From the NCBI GenBank assembly GCA_024372495.1, contig CP099977.1, positions 4,278,001-4,342,000 of the forward strand: 64,000 nt of DNA, read 5' to 3'. A model generated the notes under the pieces. That model was not told the origin of the DNA. It made no database searches and saw nothing but the letters and a program-made list of their open reading frames with translations. This DNA is from Pseudarthrobacter sp. Fe7. GTDB lineage: Bacteria; Actinomycetota; Actinomycetes; Actinomycetales; Micrococcaceae. Shown here piece by piece: positions 54,988 through 64,000 of this stretch; position 1 is the first letter of the stretch, and each line of letters begins with the position of its first letter. The position numbers and the translations under genes were made by a program.

Positions 54988-57066
54988 TGATGCATTCTCC
55001 TCACGCTGAGGATGTGGGCGGGCTCCACGTGCGGATCAAGCCGCACGTAGTTGTACTCGCCCCACTCCCAGCTCTGGCCGGAGATCAGGTCGTCCACGTA
55101 GAACCCGCCACCCGGGGTGATGTCCTGCGGGTCCAGGCTCCAGGGCCGCCAGGTCCAGGGCCACGCTGCATTCCTTGGTGACGTGCGGATCCACGTTGAC
55201 CACCACGATGATGGTGTCCTTGGAGCCGTCGGGCAGGGTCTTGTGCTTGGAGTAGACCACCGTTGACTCGTCGGTGCTCTGGTGGACCGTAAGGTTTTGC
55301 AGGTCCAGCAGTGCGGGATGGTCCCGGCGGATGTGGTTCAGCCGGGTGATATACGGGGCCAGCGAGCGCCCGGACTCGGCAGCGGCGTCCCAGTCGCGGG
55401 CCTTGTACTCGAACTTCTCGTTGTCGATGTACTCCTCGGCGCCGGGCCGGGCAACGTGCTCGTACAGTTCATAGCCGGCGTAGACGCCCCAGAGCGGGCT
55501 GCCGGTAGAGGCCAGGACCGCTTTGATCCGGAATGCCGCCGGTCCCCCATACTGCAGGTATTCGGTGAGGATGTCCGGGGTATTGACAAAGAAATTGGGG
55601 CGGAAGAACGCCGGGGATTCGTGGCTTACTTCCTCGAAGTAGGTCTCGATTTCCTTCTTGGTGTTGCGCCAGGTGAAGTAGGTGTAGGACTGCTGGAAGC
55701 CGGCCCTGCCCAGTGCGTGCATCATGGCGGGGCGGGTGAAGGCCTCGGCAAGGAACACGACGCCGGGTACCGCTTTATCCACTTCCGCAATGAGCCATTC
55801 CCAGAACCACACTGGCTTGGTGTGCGGGTTGTCGACGCGGAATATCTTGACGCCGTGGCTTACCCACAACAGCACAATCCGCAGGATTTCCCGGGAAAGC
55901 CCTTCGGGATCATTATCGAAATTGAGCGGGTAGATGTCCTGGTACTTCTTGGGCGGGTTTTCCGCATAGGCAATGCTGCCGTCCACCCTGGTGGTGAACC
56001 ATTCGGGATGGGACTGTACCCAGGGGTGGTCCGGGGCGGCCTGGAGCGCGAGGTCCAGGGCAACTTCCAGGCCCAGTTCGTTGGCCCGCGCCACGAAGGC
56101 GTCGAAGTCCTCGAAGGATCCGAGGTCCGGGTGGATGGCGTCGTGGCCGCCTTCCTTGGCACCGATGGCCCAGGGTGAGCCGGGATCGTTGGGGCCGGCC
56201 ACAAGGGTGTTGTTGGGTCCCTTGCGGAACTGAACGCCGATGGGGTGGATGGGCGGCATGTAGAGGACGTCGAAGCCCATGGCGGCCACGGCGTCGAGCC
56301 GCTTGGCAGCGGTCCGGAAGTTGCCCGACGTCCAGGCGCCGGTGTTGTGGTCCTTGACAGCGCCCTCGGACCGCGGGAAAAACTCGTACCAGGCGCCCCG
56401 GCCGGCCCGGTCCCGCTCCACGCGGAGGGGATACTTCTCGGATACGGTGACGAGCTCCCGGATGGGCTGGCGGGCTACGATGTCCGCGATTTCCTGGCTG
56501 AATCCGGCCCCGAGCCGTTCCTCCGTGCCGCGGGACTGGTCACCCAGGACTTCCGAGGCGTGCCGCAGGGCTGCCCGGTCCACCTCGTCCCGGAAGTCTT
56601 CCGCGGACGCTTCACCAAGCAGTTTGGCACCTTCGGCGAGCATGAGTTCGACGTCCACCCCGGCATCGATCTTCACTTCAGCGTTGTGGTGCCAGGTGCC
56701 GTAGCGGTCGTGCCAGGCTTCGATAAGGAAGGACCAGTTCCCGGTTTCCGACGGCGTGAGCACGCCTTCCCAGCGGTCCGTACCCAGGCCCCGTTCCCCG
56801 CGGGGCGGCGCAAGCCGCACGCGCTGGCGCTCGGCACCGGAGGGGTCCAGGAGGACGGCGCTGACGCCGAGCTGGTCATGACCCTCCCGGAAGGCGGTGG
56901 CGCCCACCACGATGGCCTCGCCGGGCAGGGCCTTGGCCGGAAATTTACCGCCCTCGACGACGGGCTGCACGGCGGTGATGGGAAAACGCCCGAACCGCAG
57001 GTCCTCGGTGATACGGCGCTGGGGCATTTTGGTGGATGCTGCACTGGTTCCTGAGTTAGTCGTCAC
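54984..57066 (-). CDS. glgE: Maltosyltransferase GlgE; one apparent frameshift near the C-terminus
   Basis: About 693 residues, GH13_3. It extends alpha-1,4-glucan using maltose-1-phosphate. Motifs: RRITEDLRFGRFPITAVQPV at the N-terminus, GVLTPSETGNWSFLIEAW for the immunoglobulin-like domain, KIFRVDNPHTKPVWFWEWLI with the nucleophile Asp, and VVFLAEAFTRPAMMHALGRA with the Glu. The frame breaks at 55136-55140, where LAALELDPQDITPGGGF needs GAGCTGGAC and reads GAGCCTGGAC. Corrected, it ends EPAHILSVRRMHQ and its stop overlaps the treS GTG. It is the first gene of the operon, divergent from glgP. Confidence 0.94.
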
Positions 57067-57218
57067 AGGCTCGACGTTAGCGAGAAATGCCCCGGATTGC
57101 TAAGCCTGCTCCCTTAATTCCCCGTGCCGCGGCCTAAATTCTTCATGCCCCTGTCATTTACCCAAAAGAAACCGAAAGCTGGTTCCGGCCGCGCATGTTG
57201 TCGGTTAGTGTGACGCAG

Positions 57219-59842
57219 GTGAAGGCAATCCGCAGGTTTACGGTCCGTACAGTCCTCCCCGAACCCATTCGGCCCTTGGCCAGGCTGGCCAGCAATTTGC
57301 GGTGGTCCTGGCACCGCCCCACGCGGGAACTCTTCGCCGGGCTGAACCCGCGCCTTTGGGAGGAAAGCGGGCAGGACCCCATCGGGTTCCTGGGCATGGT
57401 CAGCCGCGAGGAATTCCAGCAGGCTCGCCGCGGACCAGTCCGTGGTGGACAGGGTGCGCGCCGCCGAGCAGGACCTTGACCGTTACCTCCAGGAGCCGCG
57501 CTGGTACCAGGGCCTGGGCCCGGATGCACCCGCCTCCATCGCCTACTTCTCGCCGGAGTTCGGCATCACCGAAGTCCTCCCCCAGTACTCGGGCGGCCTG
57601 GGTATCCTCGCCGGTGACCACCTGAAGGCAGCCTCGGACCTGGGCGTTCCCCTGATCGGGGTCGGCCTGCTGTACCAGGCGGGCTACTTCAAGCAGTCTC
57701 TGTCCCGCGATGCGTGGCAGCAGGAGACCTACCCCGTCCTGGACCCCGACGGCCTGCCGCTGACCCTGCTCCGTGAACCGTCCCCGGACGGCAACGGCAA
57801 GGCCCTGGAGATCTCCCTGCCCCTGCCCAACGGGCGCCGGCTGCTGGCACACATATGGCGGGCCGACGTCGGACGCGTTCCCCTGCTCCTGCTGGACTCC
57901 AACGTGCCGGGCAATGACGACGCCGCCCGCAGCATCACCGACCGCCTGTACGGCGGGGGCGGCGACCACCGGCTGCAGCAGGAACTCCTGCTGGGCATGG
58001 GCGGGGTCAAGGCCCTGCGCGCCTTCCAGAAACTGACAGGCAGTGCAGCACCTGAGGTCTTCCACACCAACGAAGGCCATGCGGGTTTCCTGGGGATCGA
58101 ACGCATCCAGGAACTGATGTCCGGGGAACAGGCCCTGACCTTCGATGAAGCCCTGGCCGCCGGGCGCGCCTCCACGGTGTTCACCACGCACACGCCGGTG
58201 CCCGCCGGCATCGACAGGTTCGAAATCGCACAGATCAGCCACTTCTTCCAGGCCGGGCTGGCCCCAGAGGTGCCGGTGGACCGGATCCTGGAACTGGGCC
58301 GGGAGAACTATGCGGACGGAAACCCGGCTGTGTTCAACATGGCGGTCATGGGCCTGCGCCTGGCCCAGCGGGCCAACGGCGTGGCGAAACTGCACGGTGA
58401 GGTGTCGCGCGGCATGTTCTCCGCGCTGTGGCCGGGCTTTGACCACTCAGAGGTGCCCATCACCTCCGTGACCAACGGCGTGCACGTGCCCACCTGGGTG
58501 GACAGCCGGATCTCCCAGGCGGCCCGCGACCAGTTCGGCAGCGAGGCGGAAGCGCTGGGTAAATGGGACCTGGCCTATAACGTCAGCGACGCCGATGTTT
58601 GGGAACTCCGCCGCGAAATGCGCGCCGCCCTGGTGGAGGACGTCCGCCGGAGGCTGCGTGCGGCCTGGAAGAAGCGCGGCGCGGCAGACGCGGAGCCTGG
58701 GCTGGACCGACAACGTCCTGGACCCCGACGTGCTCACCATCGGATTCGCCCGCCGCGTGCCCACCTACAAACGGCTGACGCTGATGCTGCGCGAGCCGGC
58801 GCGGCTGAAGGCACTGCTCCTGCACAAGGAGCACCCCATCCAGCCTGGTCATCGCCGGAAAGTCCCACCCGGCGGACGACGCGGGGAAGAAGATGATCCA
58901 GGAACTGGTGCGCTTCACGGACGATCCCGAGGTCCGGCACCGCATCGCATTCCTGCCCAACTATGACATCGCCATGGCCAGGACCTTGTTCCCGGGCTGC
59001 GACGTGTGGCTGAACAACCCGCTGCGTCCATTGGAGGCCTGCGGTACCTCGGGCATGAAGGCGGCCCTGAACGGCTCGCTGAACCTATCCGTCCTGGACG
59101 GCTGGTGGGATGAGATGTACGACGGCGAGAACGGCTGGGCGATCCCCACGGCCAACAACGACGCTTCCCCGGAGGAGCGGGATGACATCGAGGCCGCAGC
59201 GCTGTACGAGCCTGCTGGAGACACAGGTGGCCCCGCGCTTCTACGGCGGGACAGTGTCCGAGGGCGCAGGCGCTGCCGGGCCTTCCACCACGCGGGGCGA
59301 GAAGGTTCCCACTCACTGGGTGTCCATGATCAAGCACACTCTCTCCCACCTGGGGCCGGCCGTGTCCGCCGAGCGCATGCTCCGCGACTACGTGAACATC
59401 CTGTACCGCCCGGCCGCGGTGGCCGGCCGCAGCGCCACCGCCAACTCCTACGCCCAGGCCCGCGCGCTGGCATCCTGGTCGGCGAAGGTGCGCGGCACCT
59501 GGCCCCAGGTCCACGTTGAGCATGTGGACTCGGTGGGAGTGTCAGAGGACCCGCAGATCGGCGACACGCTCCAGGTCAACGCCTACGTGGCCTTGAACGC
59601 CCTTACCCCGGAGGACGTCTGCGTGGAAGTGGCCTACGGCCGGGCCGAAGAGAACGACGCCCTTGCGGACATCACCATGATGGAGCCTGCAGGTGAAGGA
59701 GGACCTGGGCAGCGGGCGGCACCTGTTCAGCGGTTCGTTGGTCATCGACCGGTCCGGGCCGTTTGGCTACACGGTCCGCGTCCTGCCGCGGCATGAGGCC
59801 CTGGCCTCGAAGGCGGAGCTCGGACTGATCGTCAACGCTTAG
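57219..59842 (+). CDS. glgP: Glycogen/maltodextrin phosphorylase, DUF3417 type; five apparent frameshifts
   Basis: About 870 residues. The start MKAIRRFTVRTVLPEPIRPL and LASNLRWSWHRPTRELFAGL are the DUF3417 N-terminus. Then come YFSPEFGITEVLPQYSGGLG, AGDHLKAASDLGVPLIGVGL and, near the C-terminus, PLRPLEACGTSGMKAALNGS, where the lysine is the PLP site. It releases glucose-1-phosphate from alpha-glucan. The frame breaks at 57421 (QQLAADQS), 58694 (AELGWTDN), 58842 (IQLVIAGK), 59209 (YELLETQV) and 59684 (MELQVKED), every one an AGCT site read as AGCCT or AGGCT. The GTG at 57219 fits the family start; an in-frame ATG lies at 57195. Confidence 0.93.
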
Positions 59843-59861
59843 CCTGCTGGTCGCATAGTAC

Positions 59862-59899
59862 GGCTCGGCAGGCCTGCTTCCTTGCAGGCCTGCCGAGCC
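59862..59899. terminator. Bidirectional terminator between glgP and the barstar gene
   Basis: GGCTCGGCAGGCCTGC and its exact complement form a 16-bp stem with a six-base loop, followed by ATTTAAA on the plus strand. Confidence 0.9.
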
Positions 59900-59901
59900 A
59901 T

Positions 59902-60258
59902 TTAAAGCAGCACTGCGGTGACGGCAAGGTCCTTCCCCGCGTACCGCTCGGCGTCCTGCAGGATCTCGCAAATGATCCCAAACGACCGGTCAGCGCGGAA
60001 CGGCGCCGCCACCTGCCACAGCAGCGTGACGGGAGGGGTGCCGTTCCCGCTGATGCTGTCGGCAAAGTCGTGGAGCGAGTCGTTCAGCGCGTCCAGGTTC
60101 ACGCCGTAGTGCTCGGGAAAGTCCAGGACCTCGCCGAAGGCTTCCAGGACGGCGCGTTTGCTGTCCGCCGGCGGGACGATCACGCTGCGGCGCCCGGCGT
60201 CGGCCACCTGCTCCTTCAGTTCTTCGAGGGTCCAGGTGTCGCCGGAGAAGATTCTCAT
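59902..60258 (-). CDS. Barstar-family RNase inhibitor
   Basis: 118 residues, cytoplasmic (no signal). It contains VLEAFGEVLDFPEHYGVNLD then ALNDSLHDFADSISG, the barstar core in which an acidic helix blocks the RNase active site. It lies seven bases after the RNase stop on the same strand, as expected for an immunity gene translated with its toxin. Confidence 0.9.
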   Translation of the reverse strand: MRIFSGDTWTLEELKEQVADAGRRSVIVPPADSKRAVLEAFGEVLDFPEHYGVNLDALNDSLHDFADSISGNGTPPVTLLWQVAAPFRADRSFGIICEILQDAERYAGKDLAVTAVLL

Positions 60259-60265
60259 GGTTGTG

Positions 60266-60754
60266 CTAGTTGCCTTCCGCTATGTACTTGAACGTTGCGT
60301 AGTGGTCCCCGGTGTAGTACATTTCCCCGCCGCTGCCTGCCACGATACGCCGGGCGCCACGGTCCGATTCGCCGGGCGTGGGGACAGTGTATTCGCGGTA
60401 GTAGCCACGGTCCCGCACAGGCAGGACCCGCTCCAGGTTGCCGAACACCTGGCCATCCTGCCCGTACTGGAACGGGCCACCCGCCCGGATCAGCTCCAGC
60501 ACCCGGCGGCCCTCCGCCGGAAGCGAGGATTCCCGGATTTCCGGCAGGCTCGACGGGTTGGTTCCCCGGTGTGGCGCTGACTGCTTGGCTGCCGGGGACG
60601 TGGCCGTGACGCCTGGTGTGGCCGTGCCGCTGGACGCTGTGCCCGGCGTCGTGCCGTCCGCCTGGTGACCCAGCAGCCCGGCACCACCGAAGGCCACCAT
60701 GGCCAGCACCACCAAAGTGGTGAGGAGCAGCGGAAGGATGGAGCGGTTGCGCAT
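60266..60754 (-). CDS. Secreted guanyl-specific ribonuclease (N1/T1, RNase Sa-like)
   Basis: 162 residues. The N-terminus RNRSILPLLLTTLVVLAMVA is a signal or anchor, followed by a Thr/Ser/Pro/Ala-rich linker of about 40 residues. The catalytic domain reads GRRVLELIRAGGPFQYGQDG, then YYREYTVPTPGESDRGARRI and YYTGDHYATFKYI. By comparison with RNase Sa the catalytic residues are E121, an Arg at 135-136 and H151, all present. It would cleave RNA after G outside the cell. The barstar gene follows. The hydrophobic segment may be a cleaved signal or a membrane anchor. Confidence 0.9.
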   Translation of the reverse strand: MRNRSILPLLLTTLVVLAMVAFGGAGLLGHQADGTTPGTASSGTATPGVTATSPAAKQSAPHRGTNPSSLPEIRESSLPAEGRRVLELIRAGGPFQYGQDGQVFGNLERVLPVRDRGYYREYTVPTPGESDRGARRIVAGSGGEMYYTGDHYATFKYIAEGN

Positions 60755-60803
60755 GCGGGTCTACCTGACGGGTGGATGGACTGGAGTCCTGGCTTTGCTG
60801 ACG

Positions 60804-62913
60804 CTAGGTGCGGTAGATGCTGATGGAATTGGCCTCGGCAAGGTCGATGTCCCCCGCAGCCACCTGGATGCCCTGCCGCTGCTTGTGCCGGGGTGAGGTG
60901 GTCAGCCGGAGCTCGAACAGGCTCGGAGCCTGCCTCCCGGCATCGGGGAGGGTGACCTTGACGTCGTGGGTGCCACCGTTCACCACCACCAGGCCTGCCA
61001 GGTCGCCACCATCGTCGCGGAGAACGAGTTGCAGGACGCGATCCTGCGGATCGTTCCAGCGCTCGGCGGACATGGGCTGGCCGTGCTGGTCGAACCAGTA
61101 GAGGTAGGACTGTTCATCACGAACAGGGAAGTCGTGGGGCTGGGCAGCCAGGAACTCCTTGCGCAGCCGGATGTACCGTTTGGTGCTGCGCAGCATCTCG
61201 TGCGCCTCCGGCGTCAGTGTCCAGTCGAGCCAAGTGATTGCGTTGTCCTGGCAGTAGGCGTTGTTGTTCCCGTGCTGGGTCCTTGCCGGCTCGTCCCCGG
61301 CGGTAATCATGGGCACTCCGAGTGACACCATGAGGGACGCCATCAGGTTGCGCCGGGACTGCGCGCGCTGCGCCAGGATCTCACCGTTCTCGGTGGGGCC
61401 TTCCACGCCGTGGTTGTAGCTGCGGTTGTCTCCGTGCCCGTCCCTGTTCTCTTCACCGTTTGCCTCGTTGTGCTTCCGGTCAAAGGACACGAGGTCGTTC
61501 ATGGTGAAGCCGTCGTGGGCGGTGACGAAGTTGACCGACGCCAGTCGTGAGCGGCCGGACGCCTGGAAAAGACCGGCCGAACCGGACAGTGCGTCAGCGA
61601 GTTTGGCCATGGTGCCGCCGTGGCCGCCGGTATCCATGGCGGCCCGGTCTGCCAGCCAGAAGGTCCGGACCGCGTCCCGGAAGTGGTCGTTCCAGTCCAC
61701 CCACCCGCGGGGGAACCGGCCGGTCTGCCAGCCTCCGTAGCCAATGTCCCAAGGTTCGGCAATCAGCTTGACCTCGGACAGGACTGGGTCTGCTGCTACG
61801 GCGGTGAGGAAGGGGTGGTTCGGATCGAACTCGTTCGCGGCATCCCGGCAGAGAGTGACGGCCAGGTCGAACCGGAAACCGTCGACGTGGAACTCGTCCA
61901 CCCAGTACCGCAGTGAATCAGTCACGAGCTGGACCACGCGCTGGTCCCCGAAGTTGAGCGAGTTGCCGCAGCCGGTGGTGTCGATGTACTTGCCGTGGCC
62001 GTCCACCCGGTAGTAAGTGTCCTCCCCCAGGCCCCGGAAGCTCAGGGCCTGGCCGTCCGGTGGGCCCTCAGCTGTGTGGTTGTACACGACATCGAGGATG
62101 ACTTCCACGCCGGCGGCGTGCAGCGCCTTGACCATGGCTTTGAACTCGTCCTGGACGGCCTGGGGGCCCGCCTCCTGGGCCGCGCGGGTAGCGTACCCGG
62201 GGTGCGGGGCAAAGAATGCGGCGGTGTTGTATCCCCAGTAGTTGCTGAGCCCCAGGTCCTGCAAGTGCGGCTCATCGATATGGAAGTGGACCGGCAGGAG
62301 CCTGGACGGAGGTGATGCCAAGGCCGGTGAGGTGCTCCACGACGGCGGGGTGCGCCAGGCCGGCGTAAGTGCCCCTCAGCTCTTCCGGTACGTCCGGGTG
62401 GAGCATGCTCTGCCCGCGGACATGCGCTTCGTAGAGGATGGTGTTGCGCCACGGGAGATGCAGCCGTTCGTCCGTTCCCCAGTCGAAGTCGACGGCGGTG
62501 CGGACGCTGGTGAAGACGCCGCCGCGCTGGTCCACTCCCCTGCCGTATGGATCCAGCAGCAGGGGCTGGCGGCCGGAACCGTTTCCGTTGGCTGGCGTGG
62601 CCTCCGGGAGCAATGGCCGGCTGTCCGACGACGGGCGGAAGCCGTAGCGCGATCCGTACGGAAGGTTCTCCACGATGCCATGGTGGACGCCCTTGGTGAC
62701 GTTGGGCAGGGTCTGGATCCGCCACTCCCCGCCCGGAGGGCAGTAGGCGATGTCCAGGCTGGCCACTGCGGGGGCGAAGCAGGCAACGTTGGCGCGCCCG
62801 CCAGCATGGTGGCGGGTGCCACCTGAATCAGCGCGCGGGACGCTGACACCGAGGGGAACAGCCGAGGAGGCGTCCATGGTGGATGCGGTGTCGAAGAGCG
62901 GCATGACCATCAC
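60804..62913 (-). CDS. glgX: Glycogen debranching enzyme (GlgX type); one apparent frameshift
   Basis: About 702 residues, GH13_11. It hydrolyses alpha-1,6 branches left by phosphorylase. The CBM48-like N-terminus has IAYCPPGGEWRIQTLPNVTK and LPWRNTILYEAHVRGQSMLH. The catalytic blocks are VILDVVYNHTAEG, EFHVDGFRFDLAVTLCRDAA with the nucleophile, VKLIAEPWDIGYGGWQTGRF with the acid and NFVTAHDGFTMNDLVSFDRK. The frame breaks at 62299-62303, where ITSVQLLPVHFHIDEPHL needs CAGCTCCTG and reads CAGGCTCCTG. The N-terminus is shorter and more divergent than usual; starts at 62913 (GTG) or 62910 (ATG) are possible. Confidence 0.9.
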
Positions 62914-62927
62914 TTAAATAGTAGCGG

Positions 62928-63989
62928 TCAGCGGCACTTGACCTGCCCATACGCCCCTGCGGCGCCGGGAAAAACGCCCTCGATGACGCGCCTGGCGGAA
63001 CTATCCCCCGCGCGCTGGCGGGAGACCTCGTACAGCGAGATTCCCACGGCCATCGAAGCGTTCAGTGACTCCATGGCGGAATCGATGGGGATGGAGACGA
63101 TCTGGTCGCAGTTTTCCCGGACCAGGCGGCTCAGGCCCTTGCCTTCCGAGCCCACCACAATGCACACCGGTTCGGTGGCCAGGGTGAGGTCAGGCAGCGA
63201 AACGTCGCCGTCGCCGTCGAGCCCCAGGACGTAGATGCCCATGTTCTTGAACTGCTTCAGTGCGTTGTTCAGGTTGGAGGCGCGGGCCACGGGTACGCGG
63301 ACGGCCGCGCCGGCGCTGGTCTTCCACGCTGAGGCGGTGACGCCCACGGAGCGGCGCTCGGGAACAATGACGCCATGGCCGCTGAAGGCTGAGACGGAGC
63401 GGATGATCGCACCCAGGTTACGGGGGTCGGTGATGCCGTCCAGCGCGACGAAGAGCGGCGCGTTGCCGATGTGCCCCTTCTTCCACTTGTCCACGGTTTC
63501 CTCGGCCAGTTCGTAGGCGTCCTGGTAATCGTAAGGCGGAATCTGCAGCACCAGGCCCTGGTGGACGGCGTCATCCGTCATCCGGTCCAGTTCGGGTTTG
63601 CCCGTTTCCAGCAGCGGGATGCCGCGTTCGGCTGCGAGCTTCAGGGATTCCTTGACCCGGTCATCCATTTCGATGCGGATGGCAACGTGGAGTGCCTTTG
63701 CCGGGATGCCGGCGCGGAGTGCCTCGACGACGGAGTTGCGGCCGGTGACGACTTCCTCCGTGGCCCGGCCCTTGGGCCCGGACTTGGCGGCGCCGGCGCT
63801 GCGCGCACCGGTGCCCCGCTTCGCAGCGGACCGTTCAGAAAGCTGCCTGGCCTTGTGCGCCTTGTGGTACACGCGGTCCTCGGCCTTGGGCGTGGGGCCC
63901 TTGCCTTCGAGGGCCTTGCGGCCATGGCCACCGGTTCCGACGGTTGGGCCCTTCTTCGCTTTAACCGATCGGCGACCGTTGTTGGCCAT
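62928..63989 (-). CDS. rlmB: 23S rRNA (guanosine-2'-O-)-methyltransferase, SPOUT family
   Basis: 353 residues. A basic N-terminal extension (KKGPTVGTGGHGRKALEGKG) is typical of actinobacterial RlmB/TrmH proteins. The substrate-binding domain starts VVTGRNSVVEALRAGIPAKA. The SPOUT domain has VALDGITDPRNLGAIIRSVS, then EPVCIVVGSEGKGLSRLVRE and IPIDSAMESLNASMAVGISL, forming the trefoil knot and SAM site. It methylates G2251-equivalent in 23S rRNA by family analogy. The C-terminal tail of about 25 residues after YEVSRQRA is longer than usual. The ATG at 63989 is clear. Confidence 0.92.
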   Translation of the reverse strand: MANNGRRSVKAKKGPTVGTGGHGRKALEGKGPTPKAEDRVYHKAHKARQLSERSAAKRGTGARSAGAAKSGPKGRATEEVVTGRNSVVEALRAGIPAKALHVAIRIEMDDRVKESLKLAAERGIPLLETGKPELDRMTDDAVHQGLVLQIPPYDYQDAYELAEETVDKWKKGHIGNAPLFVALDGITDPRNLGAIIRSVSAFSGHGVIVPERRSVGVTASAWKTSAGAAVRVPVARASNLNNALKQFKNMGIYVLGLDGDGDVSLPDLTLATEPVCIVVGSEGKGLSRLVRENCDQIVSIPIDSAMESLNASMAVGISLYEVSRQRAGDSSARRVIEGVFPGAAGAYGQVKCR

Positions 63990-64000
63990 GATGTTCCACC

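Overview
The window is high-GC actinobacterial chromosome. Gene content points to Micrococcaceae, most likely Arthrobacter or Pseudarthrobacter: actinobacterial-type rRNA genes, a DUF4193 zinc protein, the GlgE/TreS/Mak glucan pathway, a DUF3417-type glucan phosphorylase and a MmsA/GguA sugar transporter next to an arabinose operon. The genus assignment is inference from gene content; no database was searched.

Layout. 1-3000: FemAB-type ligase (partial), TspO, L-serine dehydratase. 3436-7730: gcvT and gcvP under a tandem glycine riboswitch. 7825-12805: TetR repressor with a palindromic operator and a DHA2 efflux pump, an APC amino-acid permease with paired operators, a secreted AMIN-like protein, a DUF4193 protein. 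13177-22606: an L-arabinose regulon (LacI-type repressor, araA, araD, araB, and divergently a ChvE/MmsAB-type ABC importer) with two identical 14-bp operators. 22709-26670: MFS protein, EF-G-like GTPase, ChaB-like protein. 26739-32083: a 5.3-kb integrative element in the 3' end of tRNA-Thr(TGT), bounded by 39-bp direct repeats and visibly decaying. 32270-43371: DsbA-like protein, otsA-otsB, an MsmX/UgpC-type ATPase, a DUF4032 protein, an FAD oxidase, an alpha-glucosidase with its LacI repressor, an SRPBCC protein. 43485-49292: one complete rRNA operon read leftward. 49494-62913: a glucan/trehalose cluster (glgB, mak, treS, glgE leftward; glgP rightward; glgX leftward) interrupted by a secreted RNase and barstar pair. 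62928-63989: rlmB.

How the genes work together. OtsA-OtsB make trehalose; TreS isomerises it to maltose; Mak phosphorylates maltose; GlgE polymerises maltose-1-phosphate; GlgB branches the glucan; GlgP and GlgX break it down. GcvP and GcvT turn glycine into one-carbon units. SdaA deaminates serine, the product that glycine and a one-carbon unit can form.

Sequence quality matters here. At least 22 coding frames break at a site where restoring frame requires AGCT, usually with G/C flanks, and where the window instead reads AGCCT/AGGCT or a related indel. A second, smaller set of breaks lies in short homopolymers. Housekeeping genes are hit on both strands, so I treat these as systematic read errors (possibly from a modified AGCT-centred motif) and annotate the genes as intact, with coordinates spanning the lesions. 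The most interesting biology is the tRNA-Thr island: a truncated SIR2-like defence gene joined tail-to-tail to an integrase that has lost its catalytic tyrosine, an EcsC-family gene with an amber codon, and an unrecognised zinc-ribbon protein with an ADP-ribosyltransferase-like sequence pattern.
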